From Candidatus Adlerbacteria bacterium (GTDB taxonomy: Bacteria > Patescibacteriota > Minisyncoccia > Phycocordibacterales > SBAW01): DNA of 34,352 bases. The position numbers and the translations under genes are program-made. How positions within the stretch are numbered: the stretch's first letter is position 1; every line of letters begins with the position of its first letter. The notes beneath the pieces were generated by a model. It had not been told where the DNA came from, searched no databases, and saw nothing but the letters and a program-made list of their open reading frames with translations. The stretch lies in the NCBI GenBank assembly GCA_903851045.1, contig CAINNF010000017.1:1-34352 (forward strand). The letters run 5' to 3'. Positions 1-7,933 of the stretch are shown here, in pieces.

Positions 1-1
1 C

Positions 2-145
2 TACCGTGTCCAGGTGTCCTCCACCGACCAGGCAGGGAACACCGAGACCCTACCCGTGCGCACCATCGTGACCCCCCAGCAGAGCGAGTCGATCATCGAC
101 ATCATCTTCAAGAACTTCTCGACGACGTTCGATTTTATCAAGTAG
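2..145 (+). CDS. C-terminal end of a surface protein with Ig/FN3-like domain (partial)
   Basis: The reading frame is open from the first bases and ends at TAG 143-145, giving 47 residues. It begins YRVQVSSTDQAGNTE, which resembles the last strands of bacterial Ig-like or fibronectin-III-like repeats (Y.V.V.ATD.AGN). A short Ser/Ile/Phe-rich tail follows. The 5' part lies outside the window, so the full architecture is unknown. It is probably an extracellular or envelope protein. It is followed 29 bp later by the permease gene, whose own promoter sits in the gap, so the two need not be co-transcribed. The repeat type is inferred from this short motif only. Confidence 0.6.
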   Translation, partial: YRVQVSSTDQAGNTETLPVRTIVTPQQSESIIDIIFKNFSTTFDFIK

Positions 146-155
146 AAAAAAGTCC

Positions 156-164
156 TGCTATACT
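156..164 (+). promoter_or_regulatory. Extended -10 promoter of the permease gene
   Basis: TGC followed by TATACT (159-164) is an extended -10 element. It ends 10 nt before the ATG at 175, so transcription should begin within a few bases of the start codon. No convincing -35 or Shine-Dalgarno sequence is seen. Confidence 0.5.
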
Positions 165-174
165 CACGTAAGGT

Positions 175-1389
175 ATGGATAAACATAAATTACTTATCGG
201 GGAGATGTTTCGGCTGTCGTTACGTAACTTTCGTATCAAGCCGGTGCGCTCGGTTCTGACAATACTCGGTATGTCGGTCGGGTTTGGTGTCGTGCTCTTC
301 TTGGTGTCGCTCGGCTATGGGTTGCAGTATATTTTGATCGGTAATCTGGTGACGACCCAAGACTCGCTGGTGACCATGCAGGCGGCATATCCAAGCGAAG
401 CGAACCTAACGTTCTTCAACAAAGATATCGCCCTGCTGCGGGCTTTGCCGAATGTTGCAGAAGTCGTTCCGGTCGCGGACTTCTCTGGTGAAGTGACTCA
501 GGCAGACGTAGCGCACCCGGCGTTGGTCTCGATGAAGATCGTCGATCCGGCCTATTTTCGACTGGCGGGGGTCGCGCCCACATTCGGAAGCGTGTTTTCT
601 ACGTCCTCACTTGGCGTCGTGGTGACGAGCCAGACGTTGACGCTTATGGGGCTTCCGACAACGACAGCGGCGCTCGCGATTCCGGTCGCCTTCTCCATTG
701 AATACGAGAACACGCTGTTGGGTACGACGACGCTTACGCACTCGACGCAGAACGTACCGATCCTTGGCGTTATCTCTGACGATACGCAAGCGCCTTTGTT
801 GGTACTGCCGCCTGCGGCGGTGGTAGTCGCGCCATCGTTCTATCAATCGGTGTTGGTAAAAGCCGACAGTGTCGACACGGTCGAGAAAGTACGGAACGAG
901 TTGAACGACCGCGGACTTATCGTCTCGGCACGCATCGACCTTGTGAACCAAGCTCGGCAGATCACGAACATCATCACTATCGTGCTCGGCGTCTTCGGGA
1001 TCACCGCGCTCGTGGTCTCGGCCATCGGCATGCTGAATACGATGATTGTGGCATTCATGGAGCGCACGTACGAGGTGGGGGTATTGAAGTCGCTCGGTGC
1101 GACCGATGTGGATGTTCGCAACTTGTTCTTGCTCGAGTCGGCGATTATGGGATTCTTCGGTGGTGCCGGCGGTGTCGCGATCGGCTATCTTGCGGGACAA
1201 GGTATCAATTTCGGTTTGAACGTGCTCGCTTCGAGGCTCGGTGGTAAACCGTTCACCTTGTTCATTACACCCCTATGGTTCATTGGCCTAACAATAGGTT
1301 TGTCGGTTATCATCGGTGTCATATCGGGCGCATGGCCGGCGTATCGCGCATCGAAACTGTCCGCCAAAGAAGCGTTCCTGCAACGCTAG
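175..1389 (+). CDS. FtsX/MacB-type ABC transporter permease
   Basis: A 404-residue inner-membrane protein of the MacB/LolC/FtsX permease family. One N-terminal membrane segment (about residues 27-50, after the typical RSVLTILGMSVG) is followed by a long extracytoplasmic domain (about 55-260). Three C-terminal membrane segments (about 265-400) surround the family sequence ERTYEVGVLKSLGA, the coupling region that contacts the ATPase. Such permeases work with a MacB/LolD-type ATPase to move or extract lipids, peptides or proteins at the envelope without forming a classical channel. No ATPase is next to it here: upstream is an Ig-like protein tail and downstream is transketolase. The partner must therefore be elsewhere or further upstream. 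The substrate cannot be told. Confidence 0.88.
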   Translation: MDKHKLLIGEMFRLSLRNFRIKPVRSVLTILGMSVGFGVVLFLVSLGYGLQYILIGNLVTTQDSLVTMQAAYPSEANLTFFNKDIALLRALPNVAEVVPVADFSGEVTQADVAHPALVSMKIVDPAYFRLAGVAPTFGSVFSTSSLGVVVTSQTLTLMGLPTTTAALAIPVAFSIEYENTLLGTTTLTHSTQNVPILGVISDDTQAPLLVLPPAAVVVAPSFYQSVLVKADSVDTVEKVRNELNDRGLIVSARIDLVNQARQITNIITIVLGVFGITALVVSAIGMLNTMIVAFMERTYEVGVLKSLGATDVDVRNLFLLESAIMGFFGGAGGVAIGYLAGQGINFGLNVLASRLGGKPFTLFITPLWFIGLTIGLSVIIGVISGAWPAYRASKLSAKEAFLQR

Positions 1390-1395
1390 GAGTCG

Positions 1396-1404
1396 TGGTA
1401 CACT
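1396..1404 (+). promoter_or_regulatory. Extended -10 promoter of the transketolase operon (leaderless)
   Basis: TGG then TACACT (1399-1404) ends 6 nt before ATG 1411. Transcription would start at about the A of the start codon. No Shine-Dalgarno sequence is present. Confidence 0.6.
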
Positions 1405-1410
1405 TTTTGT

Positions 1411-2268
1411 ATGAGTATCACTGATGCACAAGTTCGAGAGATTGAGTCTCGTGCGGTACGGATCCGTGAGACCATCATCGAAATGTTGGTCGCTGCAGGT
1501 AGTGGGCACACGGCAGGCCCCATGGGACTCGCAGACATATTTGCGACGCTGTATTTTCATGTGCTCTCGCATGACCCGAAGAACCCAGACTGGAAAGAGC
1601 GGGACCGTCTCATCCTTTCTAACGGACATACCGTACCGGTGCGCTACGCTGCGATGGCGCATGCGGGTTATTTCCCGGTCGCGGAGTGTCTCACGCTGCG
1701 CAAGTTCGGCTCACGACTCCAGGGGCACCCAGAGCGGCTACGTTTGCCGGGTCTCGAGACGACCTCAGGACCACTCGGGTCTGGGCTTGGTCAGGCGGCG
1801 GGGATTGCGATTGGTGCACGGATGGATAGCAAGAAGTTTCGCACCTACTGTGTGCTCTCCGATGGGGAACATGACGCGGGTAATATCTGGGAGTCCGCGA
1901 TGTTCGCAGGCAATCAAAAACTACACAACCTCACTGCTATCGTCGACAGGAATAATATCCAGATCAATGGTATGACCGAGAATGTGATGCCGCTGGAACC
2001 TATACGCGCGAAGTGGGAGGCGTTCAACTGGCATGTCATCGAGGTGGACGGCCACAACATCCGCGAACTGGTGGACGCCTGCGAAGAGGCTGAGGCTATC
2101 GTAGAGAAGCCGACGGTCATCATCGCACACACGATACCGGGCAAGGGAGTCAAAGAGATCGAATTCGACTTCAATTGGCACGGCAAACCACCGACCGCAG
2201 CCGAGGCAGAGACATTCTTGAAGGAACTTCGCACGGTGCAAAGTACGATAACCAACAAAAATACATAA
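1411..2268 (+). CDS. Transketolase, N-terminal (thiamine-diphosphate-binding) subunit
   Basis: A 285-residue protein equal to the first third of classical transketolase. GHTAGPMG (32-39) matches the N-terminal active-site loop. The diphosphate/metal-binding motif is complete: DGE at 151-153 and NN at 181-182, about 30 residues apart. The enzyme moves two-carbon units between ketoses and aldoses in the non-oxidative pentose phosphate pathway. The split form needs the C-terminal subunit, encoded 1 bp downstream, to complete the active site. Split transketolases are common in CPR bacteria, archaea and some other bacteria. With the aldolase at 7018 and the PfkB kinase at 3438 it fits a sugar-phosphate economy that makes ribose 5-phosphate. 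Confidence 0.93.
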   Translation: MSITDAQVREIESRAVRIRETIIEMLVAAGSGHTAGPMGLADIFATLYFHVLSHDPKNPDWKERDRLILSNGHTVPVRYAAMAHAGYFPVAECLTLRKFGSRLQGHPERLRLPGLETTSGPLGSGLGQAAGIAIGARMDSKKFRTYCVLSDGEHDAGNIWESAMFAGNQKLHNLTAIVDRNNIQINGMTENVMPLEPIRAKWEAFNWHVIEVDGHNIRELVDACEEAEAIVEKPTVIIAHTIPGKGVKEIEFDFNWHGKPPTAAEAETFLKELRTVQSTITNKNT

Positions 2269-2269
2269 T

Positions 2270-3256
2270 ATGGTAGCCCCCACTGCACGATTACAAGCAG
2301 ACCTTTTTGGATCGAAGGATGCAAAGCCGACCCGAGACGGGTTTGGTGATGCGCTTATGGAACTTGGTGAGACGAACAAGGATGTGGTGGTGCTGTGTGC
2401 CGACTTGGCAGAGTCGACGCGCGTATTGCCGTTCAAGGAAAAATATCCGGAGCGATATATCGAGATCGGTGTCGCGGAGCAGAATTTGGCGACCGTGGCG
2501 TCTGGGTTGGCGAACTATGGCAAGGTCCCGTTCATCGCGTCATATGCGACTTTCTCGCCGGGGCGCAACAACGAACAGATCCGTACGACCATCTCTCTCA
2601 ACGATGTGCCCGTGAAGATCGCCGGTATGCACGCGGGCGTCTCGGTCGGGCCCGACGGCGCGACACACCAAGCACTCGAGGACATCGCGCTTATGCGTGT
2701 ACAGCCGAACATGACAGTCGTGTCGCCGTGTGATGTTGAGGAGGCTCGTAAGGCGACGCTCGCCGCCGCGGCGACCGGCAAGCCGATATACTTGCGCTTG
2801 AGTCGCGAGAAGACGGCGGTCATGACGACGAAAGAGTCGCCGTTCGAGATAGGGAAGGCACAGCTTATGTGGCTTGCTGAAAAGCCTCGGGTGACAATCT
2901 TCGCGACGGGACCGGTGCTGTACAACGCGCTCCTCGCCGCCAAGCACCTTGACGGAGAGCTCGCGGTCTCGGTCATCAATATCCACACCATCAAACCACT
3001 CGACACGAAGGCGGTCGTTGCGGCGGCAAAGAGTACCGGCGCGGTCGTCACGGTCGAGGAGCATCAGGTCGCCGGAGGGTTGGGGAGTGCGATAGCTGAA
3101 GTGTTGGCCGAGCGATGTCCGGTGCCGATCGAGTTCGTCGGTGTGCGCGACCAGTTCGGACAGTCGGGGACGATGCTCGAACTGTTCGAGCACTACGGTC
3201 TTGGCGTCAAACATATCGTGCAAGCGATCAAAAAGGTCGATGCGCGTCGCGTGTAA
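2270..3256 (+). CDS. Transketolase, C-terminal (pyrimidine-binding) subunit
   Basis: A 328-residue protein equal to the Pyr and C-terminal domains of transketolase. The Pyr domain (about 20-190) carries the conserved cofactor-contacting stretch RYIEIGVAEQNLATVASGLA, whose Glu activates the thiamine aminopyrimidine. The C-terminal domain (about 205-320) contains TGAVVTVEEHQVAGGLGSA, the usual motif of this fold. The start lies 1 bp after the stop of the N-terminal subunit, so the two are co-transcribed and probably translationally coupled. The stop codon overlaps the start of a small membrane-protein gene (TAATG at 3254-3258). The protein pairs with the upstream subunit to make one functional transketolase. 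Confidence 0.93.
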   Translation: MVAPTARLQADLFGSKDAKPTRDGFGDALMELGETNKDVVVLCADLAESTRVLPFKEKYPERYIEIGVAEQNLATVASGLANYGKVPFIASYATFSPGRNNEQIRTTISLNDVPVKIAGMHAGVSVGPDGATHQALEDIALMRVQPNMTVVSPCDVEEARKATLAAAATGKPIYLRLSREKTAVMTTKESPFEIGKAQLMWLAEKPRVTIFATGPVLYNALLAAKHLDGELAVSVINIHTIKPLDTKAVVAAAKSTGAVVTVEEHQVAGGLGSAIAEVLAERCPVPIEFVGVRDQFGQSGTMLELFEHYGLGVKHIVQAIKKVDARRV

Positions 3257-3441
3257 TGTCCGCTATGTTATTACGCGGGCAAGCACGGTATCTCCACGAG
3301 AACATAAACTCGTTTCTTGCGCTCGTGTTCATAAGCTCATATTTGCTCGCTATCGGGCTCGTACTATGGCATGCATTCTATAATACGAACCCGCTTGCAG
3401 ACGTACTCGCACAGTACATGGTCGCTAACTCTTTATACTAG
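3256..3441 (+). CDS. Small single-span membrane protein coupled to transketolase
   Basis: A 61-residue frame starts at the ATG that overlaps the transketolase stop (TAATG), which implies translational coupling. It has a short basic N-terminus (MSAMLLRGQARYLHEN), then one strongly hydrophobic helix (about residues 19-41) and a short tail ending NSLY. I recognise no family. The start is chosen for the overlap; longer in-frame versions would run inside the transketolase gene. The 3' end shares a CTAG with the stop of the convergent kinase gene (3438-3441). It could be a small membrane peptide expressed with the operon. A translated but non-functional frame cannot be excluded. Confidence 0.55.
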   Translation: MSAMLLRGQARYLHENINSFLALVFISSYLLAIGLVLWHAFYNTNPLADVLAQYMVANSLY

Positions 3442-4433
3442 AGTGCATGTAATCTGTATTCTGCGGGCGCGTTCTGTAAGTGCTCTTCCAGTTTTTCTCG
3501 TGACAGAAGGCCTTTTTGTGCACCGACTTCCTGCACGACCGACATCGAGTTGATGGGGCCCCATAGCAGGGCTTCTTCCAGCGGCTTGCCGAGCGCAAGT
3601 GCCGCGGTCACGCTCGAAGCGAACGCATCGCCGGCACCCGTGCGCTCCAGTGGTGGCTTGGAGTCTGGGTAGAGTGGGACAAGGTAATACTTTCCCTCGG
3701 CACTTTTGGCGTATGCACCTTTGCGGTCATCGGTAATAACGACGTTCTTAGGGCCAAGCTTTTGGAGTTCGTCCAAGAGTAGGTGTCTGTCATCAGTCGG
3801 CTCAAGCTTTAAAATGCGCTCTGACTCTTCTTTGTTAACGACGAACAGGTCAGTCCTTTCATAGATACCCTTGAGCGCCTCGACGCCGAGCTTCATCTGG
3901 AAGGTGCCTGGCTGGAAGGCGATCTTGGTGTCGGGGAACTGCTGGAGCCACTCGATAAGTCGTTGATGATACGGCTCGGAGTTGGCCGCAAGCGACGAGA
4001 GATATACCCACTTCGGCGCATCGGATACTTCGGGTACGGTGTAGGAGAACTCCTCGTGCTTCACGAGGATGGTGCGCTCGGTTTCGTACCAGAGTACGAA
4101 GTGATGGTTGGTCTTCTTACCATCCTCGGTCACCATCAAGTCGGTGCTGACACCCTCGTCGACAAGCGTCTCCAGACATCGTGTACCTTCAAGGTCGTTG
4201 CCAATGTACGCGCGTAGCGCAGTGTTGAGTCCGAGTCGAGCCGCAGAGACGGCAGCGTTGGCCGAATTGCCGACCGCATACACCGGCACCTCGTACTCGT
4301 AGGGGATCTTGTCGCCCCAGCGCATACAGATCTCACACGAGGCATTATTGATATTGCAGTGGACGCTTGCCTCATGCAGTCGGATAAAAGGCTCAGTCAC
4401 AATATCGCCGATGGCGAGGAAATCTATGCTCAT
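3438..4433 (-). CDS. PfkB/ribokinase-family carbohydrate or nucleoside kinase
   Basis: About 331 residues with the full PfkB fold. The N-terminal glycine-rich strand begins MSIDFLAIGDIV. Substrate-loop regions lie about 55-150. The C-terminal signature RTGAGDAFASS holds the anion-hole GAGD and catalytic Asp. The enzyme phosphorylates a sugar or nucleoside with ATP in the cytoplasm; the substrate cannot be read from sequence, and adenosine, fructose or ribose are all possible. Two starts are available, 4439 and 4433. I choose 4433 because a TATACT box (4440-4445, minus) ends 6 nt before it, the spacing seen at other core genes here. The 3' end overlaps the convergent small gene by a shared CTAG. 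Confidence 0.88.
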   Translation of the reverse strand: MSIDFLAIGDIVTEPFIRLHEASVHCNINNASCEICMRWGDKIPYEYEVPVYAVGNSANAAVSAARLGLNTALRAYIGNDLEGTRCLETLVDEGVSTDLMVTEDGKKTNHHFVLWYETERTILVKHEEFSYTVPEVSDAPKWVYLSSLAANSEPYHQRLIEWLQQFPDTKIAFQPGTFQMKLGVEALKGIYERTDLFVVNKEESERILKLEPTDDRHLLLDELQKLGPKNVVITDDRKGAYAKSAEGKYYLVPLYPDSKPPLERTGAGDAFASSVTAALALGKPLEEALLWGPINSMSVVQEVGAQKGLLSREKLEEHLQNAPAEYRLHAL

Positions 4434-4439
4434 GAGCAT

Positions 4440-4445
4440 AGTATA
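4440..4445 (-). promoter_or_regulatory. -10 box of the PfkB kinase gene (leaderless)
   Basis: On the minus strand TATACT occupies 4445-4440 and ends 6 nt before ATG 4433. The arrangement supports the inner of two possible start codons and a leaderless transcript. Confidence 0.45.
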
Positions 4446-4504
4446 GTGTATGTACGCCTTGTGTTATACACACCCCACGCCCGCTTGCCCCCACACGGTG
4501 GGGA

Positions 4505-4513
4505 TGCGATACT
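4505..4513 (+). promoter_or_regulatory. Extended -10 promoter of the beta-helix protein gene (leaderless)
   Basis: TGC then GATACT (4508-4513) ends exactly 7 nt before ATG 4521. It also decides the start: the frame is open for 54 codons further upstream, into the divergent kinase gene, but the promoter and the signal peptide both point to 4521. Confidence 0.55.
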
Positions 4514-4520
4514 ACCCACC

Positions 4521-6971
4521 ATGCACCACAAGTCATTGCTGGCATTTGCCGCTATCCTTTTCTTACTATCCACCCCTGCATACACTTTCGCATCCACCAT
4601 CACCCACACACTCACCAAAGGTAGTAGTGGCGCTGACGTCCTCGCACTCCAGCAGTTCCTCGTCACCCAAGGCTATCTCACCACCACACCAAACGGTACG
4701 TACGGCCCTGCCACCACCAAGGCGGTCACAACACTTCAGAAAGCCAACAAACTCCAGCCAACCGGCTCCGTCGGTCCCAAAACACTCGCGCTCATCCAGA
4801 AGCTCACGACGACGGTCGCAGCAACGACCGGTGTGCCTGCCACTCTCGCCACCACCGCACCAACGGCTCCGACTGGTCTCGTGACAGAAGATGAACTGCA
4901 CCAAGCACTCTACGGTGCCACCTCTACCATGGCAGGCGGCGGACTCTGGGGCGCTATCGCTGCTTCACAGAAGATTAACAATCTCCAGGGCGTCACCATC
5001 TCTGGCGCCCAGGTGAACGGTATCTCAGGACTCCAGGCTTCAGACATTCCTGCACTGCCATACTTACCATCGAATTATCTGTCTGGCGGTATCGACATCT
5101 CAAGCTCCACCGTGACTGCGACGGGCGCAACGACGGCGAGGACTTTGGCAGCACAGGCGGCAGACGTGGTGAATGTGAAGAACTTTGGAGCGAAGTGTGA
5201 TGGGGTCACTGATGATACGGCGGCTATCCAGGCAGCTATCAATGCTGGGGCGGGGAAGGCTCTTGTATACGTGCCGCCAGGCACCAATTGGTGTATGGTG
5301 TCGGGTCTTTCGGTGCCGTCGAATAGTCACATTACGATTGATGGCAAGATAAAGCTGAGTAACAATGCCAACGCCACTGTTATAAATATCGCTACTTTTG
5401 CGAGTTATGTCACTATCGACGGAACTGGTATTATCGACGGGAATCGTGCGAATAATACCGGAGGTGGACTGAGTGGCGGCGTAGCGTCCTTGGCATCGTC
5501 ATACATATATGTTCGCAATCTTACCATCCAAAATACCAAGAACTGGCCGGTGAACATTGTGACCACGACACACTGCTCCCTCGATAACCTCTACCTTTTG
5601 AACGGTCATAATTCTGTTGAGTTCGCTGCAGGTAGTAACGACTGTTGGGCGCGCAAGCTCTATATCTACAACAACGACGATGAGGCTTTTGCGTTCTATG
5701 GCGGCGTGTACAACAGTGGCATAAGCGACAGTATCATCACAACTGGTGGAGCAGATGGAATCTCGGTGCTCAATGACAGCGCTCAATCCGCTCCAAGCCA
5801 CGATATTGTTATCTCCAACAACATTGTGACGGGTATGAGTATCGCTGGCATCGGTTTGGCTCAAGGTATCGGTGCTGCAGGAACTTCCACAAACATAGTA
5901 ATCGATGGCAATAGACTGTATGGCAATGGCTTGGGCGGGAACGGGTTTGGAGGCGTGAAGGTTAATGGTGCAAATTATGTTACCGTTTCGAACAATTTAA
6001 TCGGCAAGGATGGAAACTCTGCCGTTGAGGCGGCCGGAGTATACCTACTCAATAGCAACTACGTCAAAATTATCGGAAACTCCATCTACGATGAAGGCCA
6101 GGGTGGTACTCTCGGGACGGGGATACATATTACGGGGACCTCCTACGTCCAGATAGACTCAAATTCTATTTGGGATGACCAGGGCACAAAGACGATGGCC
6201 TATGGTCTGGATGGTACATTCGGTTCTAACTCCACCGTCGTGAATAACTATATTTCCGGAACTGTCGGGGGAAATAGTGTAACTCTAGCTACGGATACGT
6301 ACTTCAGTTCATTGGCGAAGCAGGTGCTCACCACTACGACCCTAGGGACCCCCGTAGCTTGGATGACGGGACAACCTACCGGTACTCCAACTAACACTAC
6401 CGGTGGGGCTCAGTTGGTATATGATACTACCCACAAGGCTGTCTGGGTCTACAATCTAGCCTCGTCTAAATGGGATCTTGTCGGTGCTCAAATAGTCGGT
6501 GGTACTTTGGTAAACTCTCTCCAACCAACAGCATCTCTTACTACAGGTAGTCCAGTGATTGTGCAGCCTGCTGGGTCCGATAGTAATGGCCCTTTGACGG
6601 TTCGAGCACTTGGTACTGGCACAACAACGGTTGGCAGTAGTGGCGCTGCTGGGTCGGCTGTGCTCTCAGCTGGCGCTCTCATCGACAACAGTGGCGTCCG
6701 CCAGTCGCTCGGTGCCACCTACACTGTCCCAGCTAACACCTCCCTCGTACGATTCACCCAAGGCACCACCGTGAGCGCATCCACCATCACCTTACCGACA
6801 GCTATAGCGGACGGGCAGTCAATACAGTTTGTAAACTATGCGGGAGCAGTCACTTCGCTTACCTTCTCACCGTCTGTTAACGGTTGGACAAACACATCGA
6901 CATTCAATGCGTACAGTGGCATACGTGTGCGTTGGGATGCGACCGCGAGCGCTTGGTATCGGGAGGAGTAG
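4521..6971 (+). CDS. Exported PG-binding / right-handed beta-helix (tailspike-like) protein
   Basis: An 816-residue secreted protein. A signal peptide comes first (MHHKSLLAFAAILFLLSTPA, cleavage near residue 25). A PG_binding_1 domain follows (about 29-90; GSSGADVLALQQFL, YGPATTKAV), a fold that holds peptidoglycan. After a linker, VKNFGAKCDGVTDDTAAIQ (from about 219) is the classic entry of the pectate-lyase-3/tailspike fold. It is followed by 400 residues of irregular repeats rich in Asn, Gly, Ser and Ile, typical of parallel beta-helix rungs. The last 180 residues resemble phage tail-fibre or collar-type C-terminal regions (PANTSLVRFTQGTTVSASTI). It is probably a cell-wall-attached glycan-binding or glycan-cleaving protein. 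Catalytic residues cannot be assigned by eye. Confidence 0.82.
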   Translation: MHHKSLLAFAAILFLLSTPAYTFASTITHTLTKGSSGADVLALQQFLVTQGYLTTTPNGTYGPATTKAVTTLQKANKLQPTGSVGPKTLALIQKLTTTVAATTGVPATLATTAPTAPTGLVTEDELHQALYGATSTMAGGGLWGAIAASQKINNLQGVTISGAQVNGISGLQASDIPALPYLPSNYLSGGIDISSSTVTATGATTARTLAAQAADVVNVKNFGAKCDGVTDDTAAIQAAINAGAGKALVYVPPGTNWCMVSGLSVPSNSHITIDGKIKLSNNANATVINIATFASYVTIDGTGIIDGNRANNTGGGLSGGVASLASSYIYVRNLTIQNTKNWPVNIVTTTHCSLDNLYLLNGHNSVEFAAGSNDCWARKLYIYNNDDEAFAFYGGVYNSGISDSIITTGGADGISVLNDSAQSAPSHDIVISNNIVTGMSIAGIGLAQGIGAAGTSTNIVIDGNRLYGNGLGGNGFGGVKVNGANYVTVSNNLIGKDGNSAVEAAGVYLLNSNYVKIIGNSIYDEGQGGTLGTGIHITGTSYVQIDSNSIWDDQGTKTMAYGLDGTFGSNSTVVNNYISGTVGGNSVTLATDTYFSSLAKQVLTTTTLGTPVAWMTGQPTGTPTNTTGGAQLVYDTTHKAVWVYNLASSKWDLVGAQIVGGTLVNSLQPTASLTTGSPVIVQPAGSDSNGPLTVRALGTGTTTVGSSGAAGSAVLSAGALIDNSGVRQSLGATYTVPANTSLVRFTQGTTVSASTITLPTAIADGQSIQFVNYAGAVTSLTFSPSVNGWTNTSTFNAYSGIRVRWDATASAWYREE

Positions 6972-6978
6972 GGTGTGT

Positions 6979-7000
6979 GAATCTCTAGAGCCAGAGATTC
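6979..7000. other. Short perfect hairpin between the beta-helix gene and aldolase
   Basis: GAATCTCT (6979-6986) and AGAGATTC (6993-7000) pair perfectly around a 6-nt loop. No T-tract follows, so a terminator role is weak. It overlaps the expected -35 side of the aldolase promoter and could be an operator. Confidence 0.35.
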
Positions 7001-7002
7001 TC

Positions 7003-7011
7003 TGATATACT
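7003..7011 (+). promoter_or_regulatory. Extended -10 promoter of the aldolase gene (leaderless)
   Basis: TGA then TATACT (7006-7011) ends 6 nt before ATG 7018. There is no room for a Shine-Dalgarno sequence on the predicted transcript. Confidence 0.65.
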
Positions 7012-7017
7012 AGCCCC

Positions 7018-7875
7018 ATGCAAACACTTCGAGAAACAATCTGGGAATTTAAAAATAGTGGCCGAGGACTTGGACACTTTAATATCTCAGACTCTAACCA
7101 GCTCCACGCGGTCGTGGGTGCGGCCAAGGAGGCGAACTTGCCTGTGGTGGTCGGACTCTCCGAAGGCGAGCGAGACTTCTTCCCGCTCGCGCAGGTGCGA
7201 GCGCTCATCGACCTCTACCAGTTACAAGGTGTGCAGGTATACTTGAATGCCGACCATACCTACTCCATCGAGCGCGTGCGCGAGGCGATAGACGCAGGTG
7301 TCGACTCGGTGGTTGTCGACGGGGCGAAACTCGCCTTCGATGACAACGTGGCACTACTCAAAGCGGGGATTGCCTATGCACGTGCGAGCGGACGAGAGGT
7401 GCTGATGGAAGGAGAGATCGGCTACATCGGTACGTCTTCGAATGTGATAGATACGTTGCCTGAGGGTGCGGCTATTACCGAAGAGATGATGACGAAGCCA
7501 GAAGAGTTGCAAAAGTTGGTCGCGGAGTCGGGGATCGACCTTGCGGCACCGGCAGTGGGTAATATCCACGGTATCGTCACCAGCGGCCAGCCGAAGCTCT
7601 CTATCACCCGCATCGCCGCTCTGGCGAAGGCGGTCGATGTACCCCTAGTACTCCACGGTGGTTCGGGCTCGCCGGACGAGGAATTTGTTGAGGCTATTCA
7701 TGCAGGGATCGCCATGATCCACATCAACACCGACCTTCGCGTCATATATAAGGAAGAGCTTACGAAGGCGCTGGCGAGCGCCAAGGAGGTCGCGCCGTAC
7801 AAATTCATCACTCCCGCCGTCACAGCCATGCAGGCCTACGTGGCGCAGAAGATTCGCCTCTTTGCAGGGCAGTAG
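7018..7875 (+). CDS. fba: Class II fructose-bisphosphate aldolase
   Basis: A 285-residue (beta/alpha)8 aldolase of the zinc-dependent class II family. It interconverts fructose 1,6-bisphosphate with dihydroxyacetone phosphate and glyceraldehyde 3-phosphate. The catalytic Asp and zinc His are in NADH (D79, H80). Further metal-site residues are in EGEIG (about 131-135), H184 in GNIHG and H213 in LHGGSGS, which also forms the phosphate site. Length is normal for the short bacterial type, near the GatY/KbaY/FbaA branch, so tagatose-bisphosphate specificity cannot be excluded by eye. It is transcribed alone from its own promoter. With the transketolase and sugar kinase upstream it forms the window's carbon-metabolism set. 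Confidence 0.92.
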   Translation: MQTLRETIWEFKNSGRGLGHFNISDSNQLHAVVGAAKEANLPVVVGLSEGERDFFPLAQVRALIDLYQLQGVQVYLNADHTYSIERVREAIDAGVDSVVVDGAKLAFDDNVALLKAGIAYARASGREVLMEGEIGYIGTSSNVIDTLPEGAAITEEMMTKPEELQKLVAESGIDLAAPAVGNIHGIVTSGQPKLSITRIAALAKAVDVPLVLHGGSGSPDEEFVEAIHAGIAMIHINTDLRVIYKEELTKALASAKEVAPYKFITPAVTAMQAYVAQKIRLFAGQ

Positions 7876-7919
7876 AAGGTTCCCGCATGAGAGAGCTTGC
7901 GCGTAATGCATTTTTTGGG

Positions 7920-7925
7920 TATATT
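7920..7925 (+). promoter_or_regulatory. -10 box of the bL25 gene (leaderless)
   Basis: TATATT (7920-7925) ends 8 nt before ATG 7934; no Shine-Dalgarno sequence is seen. Confidence 0.5.
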
Positions 7926-7933
7926 GCGACAGT

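Noticed and set aside
607-1200. Long antisense open frame within the permease gene, and many similar ones across the window
   Set aside because: They lie opposite clear family members, have no family-like sequence or promoter, and follow from codon bias on the other strand.
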